Positions 15,425 through 23,371 of a stretch of 23,409 bases of DNA are shown here, piece by piece. Position 1 is the stretch's first letter, and each line of letters begins with the position of its first letter. A program made the position numbers and the translations under genes. Under the pieces are notes generated by a model. The model was given only the letters and a program-made list of their open reading frames with translations. It did no database searches and had not been told where the DNA came from. The stretch spans positions 1-23,409 of the forward strand of contig JADLHH010000039.1 in the NCBI GenBank assembly GCA_020848855.1, read 5' to 3'. The DNA comes from Anaerolineae bacterium (GTDB taxonomy: Bacteria > Chloroflexota > Anaerolineae > Aggregatilineales > Phototrophicaceae).

Positions 15425-16060
15425 TCACGGCGCGCCCGTCACATTCGCCGCCTGCAGGTAGTCGCGCAGTGGCGTGAAGCCCCGCCAGCGGACGGCGCTG
15501 CTCTGCTCGCACTCCGACGGATCCGCCGGATGCATCCACACGGCGGGCACGCGCGCGTTCAGGTCGAAGCTGCGGCTGTCGCCCTGCAGCACCGCGCCGA
15601 TCGAGACCTGCCGCCGCGTCCAGAAAATCGTCGCCCGCCGCGATGAGGCGTTGTTCACGGGGATGAGGCAGTCCGGCATCCCCAGGGTGGCGATCAGATG
15701 ATCCAGCGGCAGCGGCAACGTCAGGTGGATTTCGTCCACCACCCCTGAAATCTGCCGCGTGAAGCCGGCAAGCTCGTAATCCGGGGTCGATGCCCAGAAG
15801 TGGACGACCGTCCCGCTGTTGAACATCCGGTTCTGGATGATCGGGATATTCCGGCGCAGCAGCGAGGGTGACTGCTGGAAGGGCGTTCGCCCCGGCGTGA
15901 TCCCGGCGAAACAGGGCAGGTCGCAAATCGTGAAGCCGAAGTTCTCCCAGGCTTCGTCGGCGGGCAGCGAGCGCCCGCCCGCCGACGGCACGACCGCGCA
16001 CAGCACGGCGATCAGCGGCAGGAGTCGCAGGGATAGACGTGAAAATAACATCAGCAGCAT
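15425..16060 (-). CDS. Exported or membrane-anchored protein of unknown function, paralogue B
   Basis: The 211-residue protein aligns with the next gene almost without gaps. It has an N-terminal hydrophobic segment (residues 3-26), then FGFTICDLPCFAGITPGRTP (41-60), HFWAS (87-91), PDC (129-131), FWTRRQVSIGAVL (146-158) and WRGFTPL (192-198). Cysteines 46, 50, 131 and 184 match those of paralogue A. Identity is moderate, so the duplication is not recent. No enzyme motif is visible; a small exported domain stabilised by disulfides is the best description. The start at 16060 has no strong ribosome-binding site; a second ATG at 16051 is possible. It lies back to back with the membrane-protein/selA operon. 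Confidence 0.75.
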   Translation of the reverse strand: MLLMLFSRLSLRLLPLIAVLCAVVPSAGGRSLPADEAWENFGFTICDLPCFAGITPGRTPFQQSPSLLRRNIPIIQNRMFNSGTVVHFWASTPDYELAGFTRQISGVVDEIHLTLPLPLDHLIATLGMPDCLIPVNNASSRRATIFWTRRQVSIGAVLQGDSRSFDLNARVPAVWMHPADPSECEQSSAVRWRGFTPLRDYLQAANVTGAP

Positions 16061-16069
16061 GGTTGCATG

Positions 16070-16098
16070 TTAGCACGATTCCGCCAAGCCGCTATAAT
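16070..16098 (+). promoter_or_regulatory. Promoter for the membrane protein-selA-peptidase operon
   Basis: TTAGCA at 16070-16075 and a perfect TATAAT at 16093-16098 are separated by 17 bp. Transcription would start near 16105, giving a leader of about 98 nt that contains the hairpin repeat at 16119-16198. Confidence 0.6.
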
Positions 16099-16118
16099 TC
16101 CTGACAACGACAGATGAA

Positions 16119-16198
16119 AGTTAAAAGTGGAAAGTTAAAAGTCGTGGGCTTGAAGCGGGTTGTTTTCACTTTTAACTTGCGACTTTCAACTTTTAACT
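16119..16198. repeat. AGTTAAAAGT inverted repeats forming a long hairpin in the operon leader
   Basis: The 17-nt arm AGTTAAAAGTGGAAAGT (16119-16135) pairs with ACTTTCAACTTTTAACT (16182-16198) at 16 of 17 positions. A second AGTTAAAAGT (16133-16142) faces ACTTTTAACT (16168-16177) inside it. It is AT-rich and unlike its surroundings. The hairpin ends four nt before the ATG at 16203, and no ribosome-binding site is visible there. Confidence 0.75.
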
Positions 16199-16202
16199 GA
16201 CG

Positions 16203-16625
16203 ATGACCGACCAAACCTTCCGCACCGACAAAGCGCCGCCCGACCATACCGGCATGACCATCGCCGCCGTCGTGATGATGATCGCCGGGTGGGGCGGGCT
16301 GTATTATCTGGTGACGACGCAGGTTCCGCGCGTCGGGCAGCGCTGGCTGTTCTTCCTGCTGGTGCAGGTCGCCGTCTCGGCGACGACCATGCCGTTTCTG
16401 CGCTACGTCAACGTGCGCATCACGCCCGCCAGCCGCATGATTCCCCCCAGCGGCGTGATCGTTCGCCAGTCGGTGTGGCTGGGGCTGTTCGTCGTCACCT
16501 GCCTGTGGCTGCAATTCCCGCGCGTGCTCACCGTGCCGATGATCTTCTTCCTCGCGCTGGCGTTCATCGTGATCGAAGTGTTCCTGCGCTCGCGGGAAAT
16601 CCCGAATGAGCACGTCGACGAATAG
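16203..16625 (+). CDS. Small four-helix membrane protein of unknown function
   Basis: The 140-residue protein has about four membrane helices (about 18-38, 49-66, 88-104 and 110-127) and a charged cytoplasmic N-terminus (MTDQTFRTDKAPPDHTG). I recognise no family motif. It is the first gene of a tightly packed operon: the selA start at 16606 lies inside its last 20 nt, so the two are translationally coupled. No Shine-Dalgarno sequence is visible before its ATG; the leader there is the right arm of an AGTTAAAAGT hairpin. An alternative start at M18 (16254) is possible but less likely. Any link between this protein and selenocysteine synthesis is unproven. Confidence 0.7.
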   Translation: MTDQTFRTDKAPPDHTGMTIAAVVMMIAGWGGLYYLVTTQVPRVGQRWLFFLLVQVAVSATTMPFLRYVNVRITPASRMIPPSGVIVRQSVWLGLFVVTCLWLQFPRVLTVPMIFFLALAFIVIEVFLRSREIPNEHVDE

Positions 16626-18018
16626 TCAGACGACGAACAGCCTGCTGCGCGCGCTCCCCTCAGTCGATGTCCTGATCACCAGCGCGGGCGGCGCGGCGCT
16701 GGCGGCGCGGTACGGGCGCGCGGCGGCGCTCGACGCCCTGCGCGCGGCGCTCGATTCGGCGCGGGCGTCCCTGCTTGACGGCGCGGAAATTCCCGCCGAT
16801 GCCGGTGCGCTGCTCGACGCGGCGGCGGCGGCGCTGCATCGGGTGTTTCGCCCGTCGCTGCGTCCGGTCATCAACGCCACCGGCATCATCCTGCACACCA
16901 ATCTCGGCAGAGCGCCGCTGTCTGAATCGGCACAGCGCGCCATGCTCGATGTGGCGGCGAATTACAGCACGCTCGAATTCGACCTCGATTCCGGCAAGCG
17001 CGGCAGTCGACTGCTGCACCCCGAAGCGGCGCTGTGCGCGGTCACCGGGGCGGAGGCGGCGCTGGTCGTCAACAACAATGCTGCCGCCCTGCTGCTGATC
17101 CTGTCGGCGTTCGCGCACGGGCGCGAAGTCATCATCAGCCGGGGGCAGTTGGTCGAGATCGGCGGCGGCTTCCGCATCCCCGATGTGCTGCTCCAGAGCG
17201 GCGCGAAGCTGGTCGAAGTCGGCACGACCAACCGCACCCGCCCCGCCGACTACCAGCGCGCCGTCACGCCCGAAACCGCGCTGATCCTGCGTGCCCACGC
17301 CTCCAACTTCAAACAGATCGGCTTCGTCGAATCCGCGCCGCTGGACGCGCTGGCGCAGATTGCCCATAAACACAATCTGCTGCTGGTCGATGACCTCGGC
17401 AGCGGCACGCTGATCGATACGACGCGCTACGGGTTGGCATACGAGCCGCTGGTGCAGGACAGCCTGGCGGCAGGCGTCGATCTGGTCGCCTTCAGCGGCG
17501 ATAAGCTGCTCGGCGGACCGCAGGCGGGCATCATCCTCGGCAAAAAGCCGCTGATCCACGCGCTCAAGCGCCACGCGCTCGCTCGCGCCATTCGCGCCGA
17601 CAAGCTGTGCCTCGCCGCGCTGGTCGCCACGCTCGATCACTACCGTCGGGGCGATGCCGCCGAACACATCCCCATCTGGCGCATGATCGCCCGCCCGCTG
17701 CCGGAAATTCAGGCGCTGGCAGAGTCGTGGGCGCAGGCGCTTGACGGCGCGGTCATCCCCGGCGAATCGGCGGTAGGCGGCGGCAGTCTGCCCGGCGCGA
17801 CCCTGCCGACGGCGCTGCTCGCGCTCGATGTGCCGGGCGCCGATGCTTTTTGTGCCGCCCTGCGCGCGGGCGATCTGCCGGTGATTGCCCGCATCCGCGA
17901 CGGGCGCGTACTGCTCGACCCGCGCACGGTGCTGCCGGGGCAGGAAGACGAGTTGCTGGCGGCGCTGCGCCGCGCGTTATCCTCTACTCTCGCTCTCGAC
18001 TCAAAGGACAGCTCATGA
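16606..18018 (+). CDS. selA: L-seryl-tRNA(Sec) selenium transferase (selenocysteine synthase)
   Basis: SelA converts seryl-tRNA(Sec) to selenocysteinyl-tRNA(Sec) using selenophosphate and PLP. The 470-residue length is normal. Hallmarks are INATGIILHTNLGRAPLS (89-106), the glycine-rich GGGFRIPDVLLQSG (186-199), EVGTTNRTRPADY (204-216), VDDLGSG (261-267) and the PLP lysine K300 in FSGDKLLGGPQAG. The N-terminal helical domain (about 1-80), which binds tRNA in bacterial SelA, is present. It overlaps the upstream membrane-protein gene by 20 nt, and its TGA overlaps the ATG of the peptidase as ATGA. selB, which usually follows selA, is not here, nor is selD or tRNA-Sec, so the pathway must be completed elsewhere or this is a SelA-like homologue. 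Confidence 0.92.
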   Translation: MSTSTNSQTTNSLLRALPSVDVLITSAGGAALAARYGRAAALDALRAALDSARASLLDGAEIPADAGALLDAAAAALHRVFRPSLRPVINATGIILHTNLGRAPLSESAQRAMLDVAANYSTLEFDLDSGKRGSRLLHPEAALCAVTGAEAALVVNNNAAALLLILSAFAHGREVIISRGQLVEIGGGFRIPDVLLQSGAKLVEVGTTNRTRPADYQRAVTPETALILRAHASNFKQIGFVESAPLDALAQIAHKHNLLLVDDLGSGTLIDTTRYGLAYEPLVQDSLAAGVDLVAFSGDKLLGGPQAGIILGKKPLIHALKRHALARAIRADKLCLAALVATLDHYRRGDAAEHIPIWRMIARPLPEIQALAESWAQALDGAVIPGESAVGGGSLPGATLPTALLALDVPGADAFCAALRAGDLPVIARIRDGRVLLDPRTVLPGQEDELLAALRRALSSTLALDSKDSS

Positions 18019-19241
18019 AATCCGATCTCGACAGGCTGATGGAAGCGCGCAATCTCGACGTGCTGCTCGTCTGCGGTGACGAACACGCCAACCCGCCGCG
18101 CTATTACCTGACCAACGGCGTCGCCGTCACCGGCGGCTACGTCCTCAAAAAGCGCGGCAGCAGCCCGGTGCTGATCGTCAATCCGATGGAGATCGAGGAA
18201 GCCTCGCGCAGCGGCTTGGAAGTCCACTCCTACCACGATTACGGCTGGGGCGAACTCGTCCAGCAGATGCAGGGCGACCTGCAGAAGGCGACGGTCGTTT
18301 ACTGGAAGCGGCTGCTGCAAAGCGTCGGCTGCGAAAGTGGCAAAGTCGGCGTCTACGGCGCAGGCGAAATCCACAAGTATTTCGAGCTGGTGAGCCGTGT
18401 CGCTGATGAATACCCCGAATACGAATTCGTCGGCGAGATGGGCATGACCCTGTTCGACGAGGCTTACGTCACGAAGGACGCCGACGAGATCGCCCGCATC
18501 CGCTCGGTCGCCGAGCGCACCAGCGCCGTCTGGCAGGCGACGTGGGATTTTATCGCCGGGCATCGCGCTGAAGGCGAAACCGTCGTCAAGCAGGACGGCT
18601 CGCCGCTGACCATCGGCGACGTGAAACGCTTCGTTCGCCGCGCGCTGCTCGACCGCGACCTGGAAGACGACGCCATGATCTGCGCGCAAGGGCGCGACGG
18701 CGGCTTTCCGCACAGCCGGGGCGAAGCCGACATGCCGCTCGAACTGGGCAAGGCGATTGTGTTCGACCTGTTCCCGCGCGAACTCGGCGGCGGCTACTAC
18801 CACGACAGCACCCGCACCTGGTCCATCGGCTACGCCACGCCTGAAGTCGAGGAAGCCTACCAGCAGGTGATGGATGCCTTCGACGTGGCGGTCGACAACT
18901 TCCGCCCGAACATCCCGGCGCGCGTGCTGCAGGAAGCCGTGCAGGATTATTTCGAGCGCAAGGGACACGCGACCACCCGCAGCAATCCGTCGACCAGCGT
19001 CGGCTACGTCCACAGCCTCGGTCACGGTGTCGGGCTGAACATCCACGAGCGACCGAGCATCGGGCATCTCTCCAAAGACACGCTCCAGCCCGGCAATGTC
19101 ATCAGCATCGAGCCGGGGCTGTACTACCCGGATCGCGGCTTCGGGATGCGCATCGAAGACCTGTGCTACGTCGATGCGTCCGGCACGCTCGTCACCCTGA
19201 CCGATTTCCACAAGGAGCTGGTGCTGCCTCTGCGGGGATAA
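18015..19241 (+). CDS. M24 family metallopeptidase (Xaa-Pro aminopeptidase/dipeptidase-like)
   Basis: The 408-residue protein has the two-domain layout of Xaa-Pro peptidases: a creatinase-like N-domain (about 1-150) and a pita-bread M24 domain (about 160-405). All five dinuclear metal ligands are visible: D251 in VFDLFPRE, D264 in YYHDSTRTW, H337 in SLGHGVGLNIHERP, E366 in ISIEPGLYY and E381 in MRIEDLCYV. It should therefore be an active cytosolic peptidase cutting next to proline; aminopeptidase or dipeptidase specificity cannot be decided. The start at 18015 is chosen because AAAGGA (18003-18008) is six bases upstream and the ATG overlaps the selA stop as ATGA. The frame is open further upstream inside selA, but that part reads as an artefact. 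Confidence 0.9.
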   Translation: MKSDLDRLMEARNLDVLLVCGDEHANPPRYYLTNGVAVTGGYVLKKRGSSPVLIVNPMEIEEASRSGLEVHSYHDYGWGELVQQMQGDLQKATVVYWKRLLQSVGCESGKVGVYGAGEIHKYFELVSRVADEYPEYEFVGEMGMTLFDEAYVTKDADEIARIRSVAERTSAVWQATWDFIAGHRAEGETVVKQDGSPLTIGDVKRFVRRALLDRDLEDDAMICAQGRDGGFPHSRGEADMPLELGKAIVFDLFPRELGGGYYHDSTRTWSIGYATPEVEEAYQQVMDAFDVAVDNFRPNIPARVLQEAVQDYFERKGHATTRSNPSTSVGYVHSLGHGVGLNIHERPSIGHLSKDTLQPGNVISIEPGLYYPDRGFGMRIEDLCYVDASGTLVTLTDFHKELVLPLRG

Positions 19242-19292
19242 CCGCGTGCGAAAGTTGTGATCTTAATGCACAATAGGCGAAGGGTTTGAGCT

Positions 19293-19298
19293 TATAAT
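19293..19298 (+). promoter_or_regulatory. -10 element upstream of the soluble histidine kinase
   Basis: A perfect TATAAT at 19293-19298 lies 30 nt before the ATG at 19329, within an AT-richer gap of 87 nt. No good -35 is found at 16-18 bp. The kinase probably has its own promoter and is not simply read through from the peptidase gene. Confidence 0.45.
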
Positions 19299-19328
19299 AA
19301 AGTAGGGTTTGATTCTTGTGAGACTTGC

Positions 19329-21092
19329 ATGTTGAACGCCAGCCCCGATCTTGTCGACCACCCGGAACGCCTCAGTTCGCTGCGGCAGTTGAACCTGCTG
19401 GATACCCCGGCGGAGCCGGCGTTTGACCGGCTGACGCAGCTTGCCTGTCACATCCTCGCCACGCCGATTGCCGTCATTTCGCTGCTGGATGACGACCGCG
19501 AGTTCATCAAAAGTCAGGTTGGGCTGGGCGAACCCTGGGCGACGCAGCGCGAATTCCCGCTTGATCATTCCTATTGCCAGCACGTCGTCGCCGCTCGCAG
19601 CGCGCTGTTCATCGGCGACACGCACCGTCACCCGCAGGTTCACGACAACCGCCTGACGCTGGAGCTTGGCGCGGCTGCCTTCGCCGGCATTCCGCTGGCG
19701 CTGCCCGACGGTGTGGTCGTCGGCGCGTTCAGCGTGTTCGATATGCAGCCGCGCATCTGGACAGATGACGAAATCGCCGCCCTGACCGAAATCGCCGCCG
19801 CCGCTTCGACCGAGATCGCCCTGCGCAGCGAGCAGACAGCCCGCGCCGCCGCCGAACAGGCGCTCGGCAAAGCTGAATCGGCGCTGGAGCACACCCGCCA
19901 GCGCCTCACGCTGCTGCGCCGCATTCAGGTAGAACTCAGCGAGACGCTCGATCTCGACAGCGTGCTGACGATTGCGATGGATACCGCCCAACGCGCGTCC
20001 GGCGCCGAGCACGGCTTCATCGGCTTGCTCGAAGGCGAGCAGCTTCGTCTGGTTCACGCCGTCGGCAGCTACGTCACCGGCTCGGTTTGGCGTTCCGATA
20101 CCGGCATAATCGGGCGCGCGCTCCAGACCGGCGAGCCACAGCTTATCCTCGATGCCGACGCCAACCCCGACGTGGTTCACGATATCCCCGGCGTCAAGGC
20201 GCAGATGGCGATCCCGCTTGTCCACCGCGATCACCTGATCGGCGTCATCAACCTGAAGACCGCCCGCTCCAAGCTGTTCACGCAGGAAGCGTTCGAATTT
20301 CTGGGCACGGTCGCCAGCCACATCACCGTTGCCATCGACAACGCCCAGCTTTATCAGGTTTCGCAGCAGCAGCTTGAAGAACTGCACCTGCTCTACATGC
20401 GCGTCAGCGAACTCGAACAGCTCAAGACCGACATGATCCGCATCGCCGCCCACGACCTGCGCAATCCGCTCGGCGTCGTCAAGGCGTCCGCCGAATTGAT
20501 GCTCGAAGACGACTCGCTCACCGTCGAGCAGCGCGACTTCCTCGGCTCGATTCAGGAAGCCGGGAACAAGATGATCAAGATCATCAACGATATCCTGTCG
20601 CTGCAGCGCATCGAGACGATGCAGACCGGCAAGCACCGCGACCACATCGACCTGAACCAGTTGATCCGGTCGGTGTTCACCGGTAACGAGCCGCGCGCCC
20701 AGAAGAAAGCGCAGGAATACCGGCTCGTGCTGCCCGAAGAAAGTATCCTGGTCTACGCCGACGCGGCGCAAATGCGCGAGGCGTTGGACAACCTGATCGG
20801 CAATGCCATCAAATATACGCCCGGCGGCGGGGTGGTCATCGTGCGGGCGGAGCAGCAGGCGGATCGGATCGTGGTCGAGGTCGAAGATTCCGGCTTGGGC
20901 ATCCCGGAAGATCAGCAGTCGCGCTTATTCCAGCCGTTCTTCCGTGCCAGCAACGCACGCGCTTCCAAAATTGAGGGGACGGGCTTGGGGCTGCACCTGG
21001 TCAAGAACATCATCGAGCGGCACGGGGGCATGATGCGTTTCCGAAGCGCTCTGGGCAAAGGCAGCGTCTTCGGTTTCGAAATGCCGCTCTGA
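19329..21092 (+). CDS. Soluble sensor histidine kinase (GAF-GAF-HisKA-HATPase)
   Basis: The 587-residue protein has no membrane segment, so it senses a cytoplasmic signal. The first GAF (about 12-165) begins with ERLSSLRQLNLLDTPAEPAF and has LDHSYCQHVV and GDTHRHPQVHDN, a pattern common to GAF domains of cyanobacterial-type kinases. A coiled linker (about 165-200) leads to a second GAF (about 205-345). The kinase core has H375 in RIAAHDLRNPLGVV, N488 and N492 in LDNLIGNAIKYTP, the G1 box DSGLGIP (520-526) and the G2 box EGTGLGL (549-555). All catalytic motifs are present. No response regulator is adjacent. It converges tail to tail with the SpoIIAA-like gene, leaving two bp between stop codons. 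Confidence 0.9.
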   Translation: MLNASPDLVDHPERLSSLRQLNLLDTPAEPAFDRLTQLACHILATPIAVISLLDDDREFIKSQVGLGEPWATQREFPLDHSYCQHVVAARSALFIGDTHRHPQVHDNRLTLELGAAAFAGIPLALPDGVVVGAFSVFDMQPRIWTDDEIAALTEIAAAASTEIALRSEQTARAAAEQALGKAESALEHTRQRLTLLRRIQVELSETLDLDSVLTIAMDTAQRASGAEHGFIGLLEGEQLRLVHAVGSYVTGSVWRSDTGIIGRALQTGEPQLILDADANPDVVHDIPGVKAQMAIPLVHRDHLIGVINLKTARSKLFTQEAFEFLGTVASHITVAIDNAQLYQVSQQQLEELHLLYMRVSELEQLKTDMIRIAAHDLRNPLGVVKASAELMLEDDSLTVEQRDFLGSIQEAGNKMIKIINDILSLQRIETMQTGKHRDHIDLNQLIRSVFTGNEPRAQKKAQEYRLVLPEESILVYADAAQMREALDNLIGNAIKYTPGGGVVIVRAEQQADRIVVEVEDSGLGIPEDQQSRLFQPFFRASNARASKIEGTGLGLHLVKNIIERHGGMMRFRSALGKGSVFGFEMPL

Positions 21093-21094
21093 CG

Positions 21095-21496
21095 TCAGGG
21101 CAGTTGGGCTTCCAGGTGCATGTGCGTGCGCACCAGGTGGTAAGCATCCTCGACCGACGAGACGGTGAACACATGCTTCCCCAGCCCGGTCTGAAACGCC
21201 GCCTGGAAGATATTCATCAGGCGTTCCACCAGCACGTTGTGCGTCACGATAATCCGCAGGTCGCAGTTGGATGGATACGCGCCCAGCAGGTTGCGCATGT
21301 GCATGATTACGCCGCCCGCCGGCAGTGTATCCGCGTGGGTGAAGTCGAACAGCACATGCACGGTCTGGTCGCTGGCGCGCATCGCGTCGATAATCTCGCT
21401 GTTCGCCGAGTACAATTGTTCCCATGTCCAGCGGTCGTGAAGCGTGGTGCGAACGATGGATGTCTCGTTGGCGTCCCAATCAACGTGAATAGTCAT
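21095..21496 (-). CDS. Small SpoIIAA/STAS-like protein
   Basis: The 133-residue protein begins MTIHVDWDANETSIVRTTLH and looks like the SpoIIAA-like/STAS-fold proteins that occur next to signalling genes in Chloroflexota. It shows alternating strands and helices: WTWEQLYSANSEIIDAMR, HVLFDFTHADTLP, LRIIVTHNVLVERLMNIFQ and VFTVSSVEDAYHLVR. The serine phosphorylated in true anti-anti-sigma factors is not clearly placed, so partner-switching is only a suggestion. The start at 21496 is preferred since AGAGG is five bases upstream; the longer frame starts at a GTG at 21547 without support. A minus-strand promoter lies at 21621-21648. It is convergent with the soluble kinase, two bp apart. Confidence 0.7.
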   Translation of the reverse strand: MTIHVDWDANETSIVRTTLHDRWTWEQLYSANSEIIDAMRASDQTVHVLFDFTHADTLPAGGVIMHMRNLLGAYPSNCDLRIIVTHNVLVERLMNIFQAAFQTGLGKHVFTVSSVEDAYHLVRTHMHLEAQLP

Positions 21497-21839
21497 CGCT
21501 GCCTCTGCTGTGTCGTCAGAATGAAAGTACTGGTTCGCTGCGTTCACGATCTTCCCCTGCCGCTTGACTTCTTCGAAGCCCTCGCGTGTCGGCGACGGCG
21601 CTCAAACTTCAACTACGCTGATCATAAAGGTAAAATTGAGCCAGACAACACAATCCTCGAAGATTTAGCAAAAATTTCATGTTTTTGACAGCTTTTCACA
21701 AATTCCCGAAACCAGCATAAATCTGCGCCTGTCTCCGATGCCGCCCCACTTTAGCCGTCGCTTAACAACCCCCGCGTTCCGAGTGGAAGGTGCTATAGTT
21801 AGGGAAAGCTGCTTACGCTCGCGAGTGAAAAGAGACACG
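21497..21839. promoter_or_regulatory. Divergent intergenic region between SpoIIAA-like and fprA genes
   Basis: This is 343 bp with an AT-rich centre (about 21600-21720) and no convincing gene. On the minus strand, TTGTCT (complement of 21643-21648) and TATGAT (complement of 21621-21626) are 16 bp apart and form a candidate promoter for the SpoIIAA-like gene, with a leader of about 118 nt. On the plus strand, an extended -10 TGCTATAGT at 21791-21799 lies 40 nt before the fprA start. A perfect TTGACA at 21685-21690 has no -10 at a suitable distance. Confidence 0.45.
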
Positions 21840-23255
21840 ATGACTGCTACACTGGGAACCCCCAAGAATCCGCTGCGCGTCGCGATTATTGGATCGGGTC
21901 CGTCGGCGTTCTACGCTGCCGAATATCTGCTGAAACAGCCCGATTTGACCGTCCAGCTTGACATGTTCGACCGCCTGCCGACGCCTTACGGGCTGGTGCG
22001 CGGCGGCGTCGCACCGGATCACCCCAAAATCAAGACGGTGACCAGGGTTTATGAACGTACAGCGCAGACGCCGGGTTTTCGCTTCTTCGGTCACGTGGCG
22101 TTCGGCAAAGACCTTTCCCACGACGATCTGATCGCCCATTATCACGCCATCATTTACGCCGTCGGCGCGCAGTCCGACCGGCACATGGGTATTCCCGGTG
22201 AAGACCTGCCCGGCAGCGACCCGGCGACCGAGTTCGTCGGCTGGTATAACGGGCACCCCGATTACCGCAATCTGTCGTTCGACCTGACCCAGACCAGTGT
22301 CGCCGTCGTCGGCAATGGCAACGTGGCGATGGACGTGGCGCGTATCCTCGCCAGCACCTACGACGAACTCGCCAGGACCGATATCGCCGATTACGCGCTC
22401 GAAGCGCTCAAAAACAGCCGCGTCCGCGACATTTACATGCTCGGTCGGCGCGGTCCGGCGCAAGCCGCCTTCACCAACCCCGAACTGAAGGAATTCGGCG
22501 AGCTTCAGGACGCCGAGTGCATCGTGCGCCCCGAAGATATCGAACTCGACTCGCTCAGCCAGACGTACATCCTCTCCGGCTCCGACCGCAACGCCGAGCG
22601 CAACGTCCAGACACTCCAGCGCTATTCGATGAACGGCAATCCCGGCAAGTCGCGCCGCATCCACATGCGCTTTCTGGTCTCGCCGACGAAGATTCTCGGC
22701 GATAAGGCGGTCGAAGCCATCGAAATCGTCCACAACGAGCTGTATCGCGCCGAAGACGGCTCGCTGCGCCCGCGCCCGACCGACAAGACCGAAACGCTGC
22801 CCGTCGGCTTGGTCTTCCGTTCGATTGGCTACAAGGGGCTGCCGCTGCCCGGCGTCCCGTTCGACCAGCGCCGGGGCGTGATTCCGAACGCGCAGGGGCG
22901 GATTGTCGACCCCGACCAGAATCGCACGCTTTACGGCGAATATGCTGTCGGCTGGATCAAGCGCGGACCGAGCGGCATCATCGGCACGAACAAGCCCGAC
23001 GCGCAGGAGTCGGTCGATCAACTGCTGGCGGATTTCTCGGCGGGCAAGCTGCTCAGCCCGTCGTCGCCGTTGCCAGAGTCGCTGGAGGCGCTGCTCAGGG
23101 AACGCGGTGTCGATTTCATCACGTTTGATGACTGGCTCAAGCTGGATGCCATCGAGCAGGAGCGCGGCGCGGCGCAGAATCGCCCGCGCGTCAAGTTCAC
23201 CACCGTCGAATCGATGCTCGACGCGATCCACAAAGCAAAGACCAGCGCGGACTGA
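21840..23255 (+). CDS. fprA: Ferredoxin/adrenodoxin-NADP+ reductase, FprA type
   Basis: The 471-residue flavoprotein moves electrons between NADPH and a ferredoxin. The FAD Rossmann motif is VAIIGSGPSAFYAAEYLL (14-31). The family signature TPYGLVRGGVAPDHPKIK (48-65) is intact. The NADP site is VAVVGNGNVAMDVARIL (154-170) followed by GRRGPAQAAFTNPELKE, whose arginines contact the NADP phosphate. Near the C-terminus VGWIKRGPSGIIGTNK closes over the flavin. The length agrees with adrenodoxin reductase and mycobacterial FprA. An in-frame extension begins at 21738, but the start at 21840 fits the family and follows an extended -10 at 21791-21799. A final tail (about 410-471) is typical of bacterial members. 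No ferredoxin gene adjoins. Confidence 0.92.
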   Translation: MTATLGTPKNPLRVAIIGSGPSAFYAAEYLLKQPDLTVQLDMFDRLPTPYGLVRGGVAPDHPKIKTVTRVYERTAQTPGFRFFGHVAFGKDLSHDDLIAHYHAIIYAVGAQSDRHMGIPGEDLPGSDPATEFVGWYNGHPDYRNLSFDLTQTSVAVVGNGNVAMDVARILASTYDELARTDIADYALEALKNSRVRDIYMLGRRGPAQAAFTNPELKEFGELQDAECIVRPEDIELDSLSQTYILSGSDRNAERNVQTLQRYSMNGNPGKSRRIHMRFLVSPTKILGDKAVEAIEIVHNELYRAEDGSLRPRPTDKTETLPVGLVFRSIGYKGLPLPGVPFDQRRGVIPNAQGRIVDPDQNRTLYGEYAVGWIKRGPSGIIGTNKPDAQESVDQLLADFSAGKLLSPSSPLPESLEALLRERGVDFITFDDWLKLDAIEQERGAAQNRPRVKFTTVESMLDAIHKAKTSAD

Positions 23256-23287
23256 GCCGCCAAACGAATGGTGATTATCCCTTGATG

Positions 23288-23354
23288 GTAGGGGCACGAC
23301 GTGAGGGGTGGGGTCAAAGCAACCTTTTTTGACACCCTCATGTCGTGCCCCTAC
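23288..23354. repeat. GTAGGGGCACGAC palindromic repeat, probable terminator after fprA
   Basis: The left arm GTAGGGGCACGACGTGAGGG (23288-23307) faces a right arm ending at 23354 whose complement reads GTAGGGGCACGACATGAGGG. Both arms continue toward GTCAAA, giving a stem of roughly 25-30 bp around a loop with CCTTTTTT. It starts 33 nt after the fprA stop and shares its arms with the elements at 165-401 and 6776-6800. Confidence 0.8.
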
Positions 23355-23371
23355 ATTACCTGTCACAAAGG

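Noticed and set aside
16016..16060. Possible lipoprotein signal at C21 of the two exported paralogues
   Set aside because: The residues before the cysteine (LALC, AVLC) do not fit a lipobox, and hydrophobic residues continue after it.
16100..16202. AGTTAAAAGT array as a CRISPR or tandem repeat
   Set aside because: The units are inverted, with no regular spacers; a hairpin-forming repeat explains it better.
17850..18014. Upstream extension of the M24 peptidase into selA
   Set aside because: The extension is out-of-frame selA sequence; a good ribosome-binding site and ATGA overlap define the start at 18015.
17709..19211. 500-codon minus-strand frame opposite selA and the M24 peptidase
   Set aside because: It spans two well-supported genes and has no recognisable domain or ribosome-binding site.
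19263..20771. 502-codon minus-strand frame opposite the soluble histidine kinase
   Set aside because: Antisense shadow of GAF and HisKA coding sequence; the composition is not protein-like.
21813..23366. 517-codon minus-strand frame opposite fprA
   Set aside because: Antisense of a complete flavoprotein with all motifs; it also runs through the palindromic repeat at 23288-23354.
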